A stretch of DNA of 64,000 nt from Meloidogyne chitwoodi (Eukaryota; Nematoda; Chromadorea; Rhabditida; Meloidogynidae), in contig JACZZP010000011.1 of assembly GCA_015183035.1 (NCBI GenBank), forward strand, positions 2,294,001 through 2,358,000. Reading direction: 5' to 3'. The translations under genes and the position numbers were made by a program. The notes below the pieces were generated by a model. It saw nothing but the letters and a program-made list of their open reading frames with translations, was not told the origin of the DNA and did no database searches. Position 1 is the stretch's first letter; each line of letters begins with the position of its first letter. Shown here piece by piece: positions 34,148-45,687 of the stretch.

Positions 34148-36275
34148 TCATTCCTCGGCATCTTTTCTTCTTTCATCGTCGTCGTCTTCAATAGATGTTT
34201 TAGTACTTATTTCATTGTCATCAATTAAAAGAGCAGTCGTGTCAAGTTTTGAAGAACCTGACCTCCGATGCATTACAAGAAGTTTTCGTCGTTGTGGCAA
34301 TGAAAAGTTAAGGAGGAGTGCGAAGACGACGAGAAGTGCACCGAAAAGGAAAGGAGGACCTGGCACAGGACCCTGATTAAATTAGATGAGAAAATTTCAA
34401 GTAAATAATATAATGCATAAAACTTAAATTAGACAATTTCTTTAATAAAATATACCCCGGTTGAAATTGTTATCCTATCTAAAGAAGTATTTTGCGTTGG
34501 CTTAGTTGAGGCACTTATTGGTGACCTGATATCAGGAATTAAAGGTGATTGCAATCGAATATTAGGAACTGGAAATTGAGGACCGACGCCAATGTGTCCA
34601 GCACTTTCATCATCTGATGTCAAGTCCATCCCGAAGGCGTAAAAAATAAGACCAAATACTGCTGGGCCCATTCCTTGGCAAAGACCACGGATGCCTAAAA
34701 TAAATGGGTTTTTACATTGTTGAAATCAATATATGAGATAAATTACCGCTAAGAATTCCTTGAACGGTCCCTTGCAATTCTTTATTCGTTTGCAACGAGA
34801 CAAAAGCAGAAATCGCTGGATATGTCATTTGAGAGAATGCAGCAAACAATCCAGCACCCCACATTCTTAAATTAAGAAAAATTTTTAAAAATCAAAGAAA
34901 ATGGAAAAATACATCCAATGTGCAGAACCGAGTCCATACCAAACCAATTGGACAAACTGGAAAACCAAGCCCATTGTTATAGCTGACTGAAAGATTATTC
35001 ATTTGGTTATTTGTTAATAAAAAGTAACCTTGGGTCCAGCTTTTTGAGTAATTAATAAGAGGATGCCCGTTTGACTTAGAACGGAAAGAATACCAACAAA
35101 AGCAATAAAAAGTGCGACAGATTCGGCAGAAAAACCAACAACCTAAAAAATAGTTGTTCTATCAAATTTTAAAAATATAATTGATAAAAAATTTAACCAT
35201 TCTCAAATAGACGAAAAAACATGAAAATTGTCCGGCTTCTGGTAGATATGACAAAAATGTAATAGCAGATAATCTTAAAATTGTTTGTTCATCACGAAGA
35301 AAACGTAAAATAATAAAAGGATTGGCAGAAAATCCATTATTAATGCTTTCAAGTACGGTTTGTGGATTCTTTGATTCTGGAACACAACAGAGAATAAATA
35401 AAAGATCTAATATGGCAATCAACGTAGCCAAAAGGACAACAACGTCATCCGAGTAGATGCGACTCAAGTAGGCGCCCAAAGCCTTATTTGTTAAAAATTA
35501 ATTTCTAAATATATTTTAAGTACCGGCGACGTAACAAGACTGAAAAGAAAAATTCTAATTATTGTTAATAAAAAATGTAACCTTGCAGCAAAAGTTGCGG
35601 ACACTAGGCCACATGCCGTTGTCCGTTCGCTAGGTTCAGTTATATCAGCTACATAAGCAAGTACAACACTGAAAGTTACAGAGAAGAGACCACTGATCGT
35701 GAAGAGAGTAAAATACCACCTTTAAATTTTTAAATAATTGTTCAGATATTAAATATTTAAATAATATCTGAAATATAAGCTTGATAACAAAAACAAAAAA
35801 TAACCAAGGAGATATTTTAAGGCACGGTATTGGCATACACGTAAAAAAGACAGTGAGCAACAAGAAAGGCTTTCTACCACAAACATCAGAAAGGGCGCCA
35901 ATTAAAGGTGAGGAGAGAAAAGAGAGAATTCCCTAAAAAATTATAAGGTTAACTAAAACGAAAACGTGATCGATAAAAATATATTTAATAAAAACCTTTA
36001 GCCCAAGTATTAATCCATTCATAAGAAATTTGTTTGAAGGAAATGTGTCGGCGAGAACCTTTAAAAGTTGGATGAAAAATAATTTTTCTTAATCTTACAC
36101 TAATAACTGGCACGGTCAGAAGCCCCCACGCAAAATATTCAAGAAATATTATGATAAGAGCATGAACAAGACCCGATGATCTTTTTGTGCCCATTGAATC
36201 TTTAGTTGGAGTTGAAGACCGAAAACGCCTTTTACAACAAATCGCGGATGAAATTGAACGTGTACGCCTGCCCAT
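34148..36275 (-). CDS. MFS transporter, MFSD14/HIAT1 family
   Basis: A 12-TM major-facilitator protein of unknown substrate, related to vertebrate MFSD14A/B (HIAT1). Start MGRRTRSISS at 36275. Then SSGLVHALIIIFLEYFAWGL (about 36160), FLMNGLILGLKGILSFLSSP, the loop 2-3 motif GALSDVCGRKPFLLLTVFF (about 35885), ECAYVADIT-like VVLAYVADITEPNERT, LVTSPALGAYLSRIYSD, ITFLSYLPEAGQFSCFFVYL (about 35250) and IRGLCQGMGPAVFGLIFYAF (about 34680). The last membrane segment begins GPVPGPPFLFGALLVVFALL, as in HIAT1. The acidic tail ends DDERRKDAEE. Ten or so introns. An upstream in-frame Met at 36341 exists, but TTTTCAG lies directly before the chosen ATG. Confidence 0.93.
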
Positions 36276-37088
36276 ACTGAAAAGAATAAACGATACTTTT
36301 TTGTTGGCACACAAAGGTCCGAAACTTAATCCCCAAATCATAATACATTTTCCCAGATTATTTAGAGGAAAATAATCTTAATGGCAAAGGGTATATTATA
36401 ACATGCAGATAAAAAGCTGCAGGACTTTTGCGCGCATAACTATAACGGGAAAACGTAATATATTAATACAATAATATAAATAAACCTTTTAAAAGTCACA
36501 ATGCATTTTTCGGTCACAAATATTGTTATTAATCACAATAATTTCATAAAATATCATTCTTCGTTATATTGAAAGTAAAGAAATGTTTTAATAATTTATA
36601 AATTTAGAAGACAAGAATTCCTTAAAAAACAGAAATATTAAATCAAAAATAAGCTGCAATAATTTGTAGAGTTAAAAATTATTAATATAAGCGTTTGACA
36701 CGTGCTCTAAAGGTATCATGGAAAAGTTCGCGCACCTCATCGTCAGAGAAAATAGACGAAATATAATATCGGTAAAGGTCGATTCATCACGCCGATACAG
36801 AGTATCAGTTCAGTCCCACCTATTAGTTTCAGATCGAGTAGACTAATTCAATCCGTTTCTATAAATATTATTATAAAAACAAGATTCGTGCAAACATATC
36901 TTATTATCAAATATGTATCAGCCGATAAATACAAATACTAAAAGATAAATTTCAAAAGAATTGTTTTATTTATATATAGATAATATTGAAAAATAACATA
37001 AATTATAAAACTAAAATATTTAGCGTGTAAAAATATTGGGTACGATAAAAGATTATAAAAATTTTGTAGTAAGAAAACAAGGCTACTA
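36276..37088. other. Intergenic with a possible coding relic
   Basis: About 800 bp, AT-rich. At 36682-36783 on the minus strand an open stretch ending in TAA reads SSIFSDDEVRELFHDTFRAR then VKRLY. It has less biased base use than its surroundings and looks like a terminal exon, but no acceptor or partner exon is visible. I call nothing else here. Confidence 0.35.
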
Positions 37089-39867
37089 CTAGCAAGCAAA
37101 CATAAGGCACTCTTTGCTCCTTGAAGAAAAACAAGTTTGGCAAATCCATTCAAGGCGACTATCGCGACAAAATTCTGTAAACGCATCAAATGAAAGTCCA
37201 GCACAATCCCAATGAAAAGGTTGATTGCATCCTTGACTGATAGCAGTACATTTAATTGCTTTGCGTTGATGCTAAAATTTTTATTCAAATAATTTTACGT
37301 ATTTTTAATGTTTTCAATGATTATAGATGGAATTAGAAATTTTTTCCAAAGAAAATATCCATTCAAAATTATTCCTAGATCTACTAAACTCCAAAAATAC
37401 ATAAAAATATTTTAAATTTTCATACATTTATCTCTGTTTGACAAAAAAAACATTGGCCCTGTGCATGTATCCTCTGATCCGGCATTGGTGTCAGGCCAAC
37501 AGGGGCAGGTGGTACGCTTCCTGGCCCAGACGGAATAGGAATTGATGAAGTACAACGTTTTAGAGGAGGCGATCGCCCTGGAACTGCAAAATCAAATTTT
37601 AAAGATAAAAATAATATTTTAAAAATTTAAGAGAAAAAACCTTTAAAGCAATAATCCTGTTGAAGCCCTTGTAACGGACCATCAACACCTGCTGCCATTT
37701 GCTGGTGAATTTGCTGACGACCAAAAAATGGTGATGAACCGGGATGGCTAGCCCCTTCATCTAATGTAGGAGAACGACCTGTTGCAGTTGTCTAATTAAA
37801 TTATATAAAAGTGATTGATTCAATTTAAATTTCCCTACAAAGTTTGTCTGTTGATTTTGTTGTGCATCCATTTCTCTCCTTTGTTGTTCTTCCCTTTCAC
37901 GCTGTTTCCTCTGCTTAGCCGTTTCTTTTTTTGTCTTTGTTGTCGTTCCCGTTGCCGAAATTGTCGCTGTTATAGATGTCGTATTGGCACCACATTGTTG
38001 TTTACCAGAATTATTCGTCGGCATCTGTTGATTATGAGACATAAAACCTGGGGCAGGGGATACTCCATGCGTAAGACTGGCTGGAGACATACCAAAGATG
38101 GACGGATGTACAGAATTGAAAGGCACAGAGACAAACTGACCATTCGGTCCAGGAACAACTAGCTATAAATAAGCTAGAGATCATTCTATTCATTGTTCTA
38201 ATTTTTATAAAAATTAAATCTCACCATTGGAATAGTTCCCGGCGGAAGGCGACCAGCTAAAAACGGTGGCACCATCCCTGGAAGTGCTTGTACACCCGGC
38301 CCAACATTCCTAAGTATAATGCGGGCAGAAGGCATGACTGGCCGAAGCATTGGCATAGGCATTGGTGACCTCAAAAAGTAAAATATATATTCTATCTATA
38401 TTCAGAAAATCAACAAATACTGATGAAAAATTGATGGAAACTAACCAACGGCTCAATTGTGCCGGTGGGAATGTCCCTTCTGGGTAGAGCTGTTCAAGTC
38501 TCTGACGCTGCTAAACAATAGGTATAAATAAACGTAAAATATCCAGTATACGGATTTCTAATAGGAGCCCGTATACTGAATAGTTAACAAATAAAAATTA
38601 ATGGACACTTACATATGATATGTTAAAAAAAGACCACTGTGGGAAAACACCTCCATGAGGGATTCCCCCTTCTTTCACGTTTGGTAATGGAACCATGGGT
38701 GGCAGTGAAGGGTCAGCAGCCGACAACCTAGCCAATTCTGCCATACATTTAGCTAAAATGTAAGAAAACGTTAAAAATATAAAAAAATTTTTTTTAATGT
38801 TTAACCAAATTCCATTAGAAAAAATAAAATTTTGCTCAATTTCACACTAACAATCATTTGGAGGCTTTCCATCCCATTGAAGTGGCTGCATCGCAGGTTG
38901 TAGCTGATGTTGATGTCCATTCAAAGGTGAAAGGCTTGAGAATTGTGTAGAGGTAGTTGGAGGAAAGTCTGGCGCGAAAGGATCGCGTATGATTACATGC
39001 GAACTTGGAAAGAGTTCTATAATAATATATATATAGCAGGATTCAAACCCTCATATTTTCCTAAGGATAATTGTAAATATTCGTTACCAAAATTCGCAGC
39101 TACAGAGGGATCAGATTCTAAAGATGATGGGGCCGATGCTGTTGTAGTTGAAGTCTGAAATGGTGGCAAATTAAATTGCTGAGGCACACTTGCAGTAGAA
39201 ATGCTTCTCCGTGGTTGTTGGGGAAGATTATTTTGATTGATGAAAAATTGATCAGTAAACAACTTTTGTGACAGATGAGACAGATTTTGGGGTTGAATTC
39301 CAATGCTTTCTATGAAATTTATTTTTAAATAATAAAAATTAAATCAATTAAATAAAATAAAAAGTTGCGGATACAATAACGATGAATTTGGTATTGTTCA
39401 TTTGTTAGAAAAGCTCATCCGAATGAGCTATCATATATTTTTCACAAAAATGAGCTGTGGTTTTTCAAATTTAACGAACTGGATTTATTTCTTACCCTAA
39501 TAAACCCAGTTTTTCGTGAACATATCATTTGCTTATATTGAACCACAAATAAAATATTATATGCACCAGGAAATTAAAATACTTTTTACTAAAAAAAGTA
39601 AAACCATGTGATAGTTGCGCTGAAGGCGATCGTTGCTGATCGGATAATTGAATACTAACAGATGAGCCCGAGTCCTTTTCTAATGTTTCAAATAAAATAA
39701 TTATGTATTATTCACTAAAAACCATTAAATGGTTGGCCAGAATATAGAGATTGATGTTGAGCTGAAAATGATTTAATAGATTGTGTTTCAGATGGCGGTT
39801 GAGCAGGTGATTGAACGGTCGGCGTTGTTGAAGAACCAGAAGTTTTAGGTGAGTTTTTCTTTTCCAT
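37089..39867 (-). CDS. Pygopus-like protein with C-terminal PHD finger
   Basis: Pygopus proteins read H3K4me and act in the Wnt/beta-catenin enhanceosome in the nucleus. The last two exons join in phase to give GQCFFCQTEINHQRKAIKC, SQGCNQPFHWDCAGLSFDAF and EWICQTC, a C4HC3 PHD finger with the Pygopus pattern (E-[IV]-N after the first Cys pair, A-I-x-C, GCN..FH..C.G, EW.C..C), ending 15 residues later at FSSRSKECLMFAC. The rest is Pro/Ser/Thr/Gln-rich with a basic helix AKQRKQREREEQQRREMDA (about 37880) and PMPMPMLRPVMPSARI. Exons 1 (39723-39867) and 2 (39605-39679) encode the module shared with hexokinase; exon 2 joins in phase to SIGIQPQNLSHLSQ at about 39305. About 500 residues. A canonical NPF motif is not present; QPFNEKD in exon 1 is the nearest. 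It could be another PHD protein. Confidence 0.72.
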
Positions 39868-39902
39868 GAAAATAGTAAATAATAGTTAGTCTGAAAGAAT
39901 TG
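39605..39902 (-). repeat. Duplicated 5' module (copy B, Pygopus-like gene)
   Basis: Partner of 31707-32002. Exons of 145 and 75 nt, a 43-nt intron and a leader with AGTTAGTCTGAAAGAATTG. Both reading frames are intact, and both copies splice in phase into their own downstream exons, so neither copy looks dead. Confidence 0.93.
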
Positions 39903-40963
39903 AAATTGCTTTTTATTTTTGACTTTTATTAATTTCAATAAAACTAAACCAAATAAAATACAAAGAATGCACATTAATAAGAAATTTGAAAAATAAAAAT
40001 AACTTAAATGATGCCCTATGATAGAACCGACATCAAATTCGAGCTGAGAGTATTCGAAAATACTCGTATACTTTGCACTTCTCTAAGTTAGCAATAACTT
40101 AGCATTAAGGTAAAATGACATTTTGCCACTAACAAATAGAGTAAGGCAGATTTCCCTGACTAATGTAAGCTCAAGTTTTGGGTGAAAATTTGAAAAAGCA
40201 AGTGAGTCGTAAAGCAAATGAGTCATGAGTCCAAAGAAAGAATGGACAATTGGATAAAGTTATGAACGATTGAAACTCGTTAGACGAACTGTTTTTGTGC
40301 TGCTCATCATTCCTTCAACAAATGATGATTGATTGGGGAAATTCATAGAAAGCGACGCCAAGATATTTACTATATATGTGTAAATGGACCGGAATGAGAC
40401 TCATACACATTGTTGATGTTTTTAATAAATATAACATGCATAATTTCCAAGGACCACCGGGATAACATAAAAGTAATCGGGAGGTATCCAACGGTATTAA
40501 TCCCAAAAAATCCAGAATTTTAGCTCAATGACTTTTGAATGACATACGTACACATTTTAGCTAGAAATAAACCATATTTACTGTAAAAAAGCTATTAGAG
40601 TGAAATGTTTCCTTGAAGTATAAAAATCCATTAAAAAAAATTTTGATCCGAACCAGAAGTATAAATTATCTACTATAGAAAAAGACTTAGATTATGCGAA
40701 GATGAGATTCAGAATGTGAACCTTAAACTGTTTCTGGACATTGAAATATGTATGTATAATTCTTCGTAAATTAGTAATTATATAAAGGGAATTTATGTAT
40801 GCAAATAAGAATAAACTGAAAAGTTAACAAACTGAGCTCATAGTTAATTAAACAGAAAAAATGGAAAAAATTAAAATTAAGCAATGTTGTAATATGGATG
40901 GTAGGAATTGGGTGGCGTTTGACTGGAAGCGTTGTGAAAGGTAATTAAAAAATAAATTTTTAT
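39903..40963. other. Intergenic, no gene supported
   Basis: About 1.06 kb upstream of the Pygopus-like gene. Short open frames (for example 40315-40506 on minus) show no motif or splice partner. Confidence 0.4.
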
Positions 40964-43588
40964 TTAAATCATGCTTCTCATCACTGCAAGGAGCAACAAG
41001 AACGTTTTTTTTTTCTCAGGCAACCGCACAACTTCTGCATGGCCTGGGGGCCCTAAACCGTCCACGGCGACTGAGGCATCCGTTAACGGTTGTTGATCGC
41101 TAATTGCATTGTATTGCGGGGAACCACCCCGTCCCGTAAACGAAGCACTAAAAGTCAAAAAAATTAATTTAATCTAATGAAATTAATAAATAAATTAACA
41201 TTAAGTTAAAAATTAATACTGACCATCCTCCTCCACTATCGCCATTTGCAACTTTATCTGCCCGACTTAATGAGCGCTGAGAGGTGGAAGGATGTGAATT
41301 TTGCTGTTGTTGATGAGAAGGAACAGGAGACCCGTGTGAGGGTGAAGGCGGAAACGGCTTTTGCCGGTACATCTCAACGATGGGATCCACCTATAAATAT
41401 ACAAAAGAAATAATTTATTTTAATTGACCTCGTGGTAGAGTTGCTCATCAGGCCGAAACGGATTCTCGTTTTCATGTTCCGTCTTTCTGAAAATATACAT
41501 TTTAGGTAATCCTTCGGAATTGTGGTCCCACAAAGAAAAATAATTCTGGAAACAAGTTTCCAGGGATAATCTGGGACAGTGATCACGAAGACCACAATTC
41601 TGAAGGATTGCCATTTTTATTTGATACTTAAAGAACTTACAAAAATAAACAACTAAAAACATTAATTTAATCGTCTAATACTAACTTTACGAATGAGGGT
41701 AACGGTGGGCTGTTCACCATCTGAATCGAAGTGGGTGAAGCAGTGATTTGAGGATTTGCCGAGCCCGAGGCGGACGAGCTAACCACATCCACCAGGTCTG
41801 TTGTTTGTGTTGTTGTAATTTGTGAAGGTGGTGAAATCGGTCTAGGTAATTCAATCTGCTCAGCGTTTACTCGAACGCGACTGAGAGGAGCGCTTGGACT
41901 GAAAAAAAAATTATTTACTACATATGTATGTACTGGGGATCCTGCACCCAGTGCCCTATTCGTTAAACTAATACTCCTTCAGCCTACAATTTTTACTAAA
42001 AATAATAGGCGAATAATAAGGCTAATTTCAACCCTAAGATGCCATCATCAAACCAGGAAGCGGATGTGAGAAAGAACTAAATGTAGAAGCAATTTTTCTT
42101 AATTTATCAAAAACAAAAAATTTGTCCATTTCTGTTTGTTTTTATTACTACAAAATAATACTACATACATATTACTCTCTATCAATTAACAGCTTTCTTT
42201 GAAATAAGAGAGAACAGAAAATAGAGATGTCACAAGAGTCCTCAGAACATTAGAAAATAAGGTTCTGATATATTTCTTAAATGTTAGAGATTGCTATTAT
42301 AACGAATTATAAATAGTAACCACATGTACTATAGTTAAAAATATGCAAATTTAGGTACAAAAAATATTGGCCAGATCCTGGACTCTAGTAACTTAATGAG
42401 AAAGGAAGAGTAGGACAACAACGGACAGATGACCAGCTGCTCGTAAAAATACCACTCTCTCATACTATGAGTAGTTTTTCATTTTTAGTGCATTCTCTCT
42501 TTCCTGATTTCTATTCCTTGTTAGTACAACAGTGCCAAAAACAAGAGAAACACACAGCTGGACCAAAATTAAGGAACCACCCAAGAATGTCTTCTCTTGT
42601 TATCGCTGCAGTACTTTATTCTCAATATATTTGATTATTTGGATTTTTATGTAATATACGTATTTTCCTCAACTTCCTATACAGAACTATTTTTAAAACT
42701 CTCAAACCTTGTTTTTTATTCAATCGTCTCTCTATTCTCGACCTTAATATTATAAAGATCCTGTTTAACTAGTATATAATTACTTTGTTTTAGTGGTTTA
42801 GATTTTCCTTTGTACATATAACAGCTTCATTTCATTTTGGAATACATATAAGGAAAATAGATACGGCCAAACGAACAAAAGCCGACACCTTATTTACTCC
42901 ACTTTCAAAGGAAAGTGGGCTTAATGGGAAAAATGAATGTTAGATATGGACACATGTAAAATGGTTGAGGAAAATTGAAAGAATATTGCTACAAGTTTCA
43001 AAAAGGATGGGACCTTTTTTGGCTGTGGAAAATAGTAATTTTAGCTAATAAATGAACGATCCAAATGGGTATTCGTTGTTATTTTTATATGCATTTCTTC
43101 CCTAAGAACTGAAAAAATGTAAATAAAAATATACATTTAAAACATCTCATAAAAAATAATAAATACCAAAGTACTGAAAAATATGAATTAAGCTATAGAA
43201 AAATAAAGAATAATCTCTATAAATTTTTAATACCTTCAAAAAAATTTAAAACATACTCTGTATATGTTGTTGGTTTGTTCTGTTGCCTATAGCTGGCAAT
43301 GCTATAATCATTCTCTATACCGTCATCATAGACGATCATTTGAACATGTTCCTCACCACCAAAAGATACTCTTAATATCAATATAAAAAATTAATAATAC
43401 GCTTAAGATGTTTATTTTTATCTTTCCTATCTCTTTCCAGGGTGAATATTCTATGGAAAGGTTTTGACGCACGTATTGATGAAATTGAAATTATTCTTAT
43501 CAAATGATCACATTTTCTTATAATTAAAAGCTCACCTTTTATTATGTTCTATAACAGCTGTATTATTCTGTTGAGAATGATTTGCCAT
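40964..43588 (-). CDS. Unrecognised low-complexity protein, possibly lipid-anchored
   Basis: Six exons join in phase: MANHSQQNNTAVIEHNKR (43588), VSFGGEEHVQMIVYDDGIEN (about 43385-43260), a 1.36-kb intron, SRVRVNAEQIELPRPISPPS (about 41890), KTEHENENPFRPDEQLYHE (about 41484-41425), VDPIVEMYRQKPFPPSPSHG (about 41390), then ASFTGRGGSPQYNAISDQQP and GPPGHAEVVRLPEKKK. About 270 residues, Ser/Pro/Gln-rich, with one NPF motif. I do not recognise the family. The predicted end TFLLLLAVMRSMI follows a run of ten As. One base fewer would give KKKRSCCSLQ, a basic stretch plus a CAAX-type end. This may be an assembly or real slippage issue and I cannot tell which. Confidence 0.6.
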
Positions 43589-44497
43589 CGAAAATTTATA
43601 GTTAATATTTTGTTGTTAAACTTTTTGCTGAATTTAACCTTTATGTAACAGGCTAAGTCAAATTATAAAGGATATTGTTATTTAAATAGAGGTAAAGTTA
43701 TAAAAATAATAAGCTGAAAAATAAAGCCTAAAATCCCGACTCAAAAAAATCAATTTTCAATTGACGATAAACTTTACAAATGCTAAATGGAAGAGCTTCT
43801 CATCCAAGCTAAGGATATTAAGTGGATCAAAGTCATATAGATATGAAGATTTACCCAGAGTAGCGCATTAAGATTTGAAAATTTTAGTTCTGTATTAACA
43901 AAGTATGCATGTGGAAGGCTTATCGCTTGATTAGAAAAACAAGCTTTTAAAAAATGAATAGCGTAGAAAAAATAAATTTTAAAAAAGGACAAAGATTGAG
44001 GGAGAAAAAGGTTGTATTTGAAATCGAGGTTGTCCCTTTGTTAGTTTTGATCATGAAAAAATGTATATGTAGAGAATTTTGTTAAGGTCCTAATGTCGCT
44101 CTCGGGTTTCTATGTGCTTTGCAAGCCGGCTGGCTCTAAAATGTGTATACTACTCAAAGAGCATGCCATCGATTTTATTACATTTTATACAGCTGCGTCG
44201 TGGAAGAGAAAAAAATCAAAAGAGCATATACAGGAAGTCGTTAAAGAGAGCGAAAGGAAAAGAGAAATAGTATGGGTGTAAGTATCTAAAAGCTAATTCT
44301 AAATACCAATAGCTAATTTACTTTTAAAAATCTTGTAATCACTATGTAAATTTTTAAATTTAACTCATATCTGTTTCGACAGGCCATAATGATGAAATTA
44401 TTTTCATAAAACTAATTTGACAATTTAAGGAACACAAGAAATAATCTTTTTATATTATTCTAACACTTGCATATATCTCTTTGGATAAACGCTATCA
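43589..44497. other. Divergent promoter region
   Basis: About 900 bp between the divergent low-complexity gene and akirin. An open frame at 44093-44281 has more balanced base use and a charged C-terminal helix, but no recognised motif. It could be part of the akirin leader. Confidence 0.4.
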
Positions 44498-45384
44498 ATG
44501 ACTTGTGGGCTTGCTGTTAAACGTCCTCTTGATTTGGGTCAGGATGCGTTTGAAATGATTGATGTAAAGAGGGCGCGCCAAGGCGGTGCTAGTCCAAAAT
44601 GTTCACCATTTCGACCTCAAATGGGCATACTGGCAACTTCATTAAATCAGTCAGCGAGTATTCAGAATCTGAAGGTTAGCTTTAGCATTTAGTTTCTATT
44701 ACCGCTTTTTTTAAAAGCCTCCTGGGTTCATTGACATAACTAGCTCGCCATTCGCGGAGATTACTGGTCGTTGTCAATTATCGAGCAATCAACTTGACTC
44801 TTACTTGCGTGCTGAGATCCAACATTTAAAGCGTCGGAAATTAATCCCTCGTCGAGCACATACGGCAGCTAATAGCTTGGAATTAGAGAATAGTACAGCC
44901 AACTTTCGGAAGGCCAACTCACCTACTTCTTCAATTGTTATTTTTGTTTATTAAAAGTTATATTTATAAATTTTTAGTCTGGAAGCGATTCCGATAGTGA
45001 ACTTCAGGATCCTGAGAAGCAACGTGCTGCAATGCTGGAGTCTCTATATGAAAAGCCTCATTTTTCTCTTCGTCAAGTAAAGTTGATTTGTGAACGTTTA
45101 CTCAAGGAGCAAGAGATACGTCTTCGCTATGAATATGAGACGATTCTGAACAAGAAGCTCGATGGTATATTTTCATTCGATATTTTTGTTTTATTATAAC
45201 TTTTGTATCTCATAGGATTTTTGCATTAACTTTGTATTAAAGTTTATTTTTCTAGAACAACATGATCAGTATGTGCAATTTGCCAAGGAACAATTAGAAG
45301 TAAATGCCGCGAAGATTGGCGACATTTCATGTATGACTGACTCCTAAAAAATTAAAGAAACTTTATTTTTCAGATTTATCATGA
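44498..45384 (+). CDS. akir-1: Akirin
   Basis: A small nuclear protein that bridges transcription factors and chromatin remodellers. In C. elegans it also acts in synaptonemal complex disassembly and immunity. Start [18 protein letters not shown] and [15 protein letters not shown] match the nematode form. A basic NLS (KRRKLIPRR, about 44830) follows, then an acidic Ser-rich patch ([11 protein letters not shown]), then the conserved C-terminal helix [40 protein letters not shown], ending ISYLS. The last five residues need the 48-nt intron at about 45330-45373, which splices in phase, giving the YxS ending typical of akirins. Four introns. The next gene on the same strand starts 303 bp downstream. 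Confidence 0.95.
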
Positions 45385-45674
45385 ACATCAAGGCATTTAC
45401 TCTATGGAGGATGTAAAGAAATTTTCTCGTCTAAACCAAAGCAAAAATCAAAAGGAGCCGTTTTTAAGAACTGAATTTTGCCTTTTTTACTATTTAATTA
45501 CCTATAAAATTTAGAAAGTTAAAATTATTCATAATCATAAGGTTTGAGGCCGTCTAATCCAAATTTGAATAAAGATATGTCTCTATTTTTGTGAATATAT
45601 TTAATGATTGAAATTACTTTCGCTTTTTTATTTAGTTTTATTATAAATTGTATAACTTTTATCGTATCCAAAAC

Positions 45675-45680
45675 TTACAG
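45675..45680 (+). promoter_or_regulatory. Candidate trans-splice acceptor before the DBHS gene
   Basis: TTACAG followed after seven bases (ATTTAAA) by the ATG at 45688. In nematodes this layout marks spliced-leader addition, and with akirin 303 bp upstream it may be a downstream operon cistron. No direct evidence of SL use. Confidence 0.4.
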
Positions 45681-45687
45681 ATTTAAA

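Noticed and set aside
36187..36375. Plus-strand frame opposite the start of the MFS gene
   Set aside because: Antisense to a well-supported exon; no independent motif.
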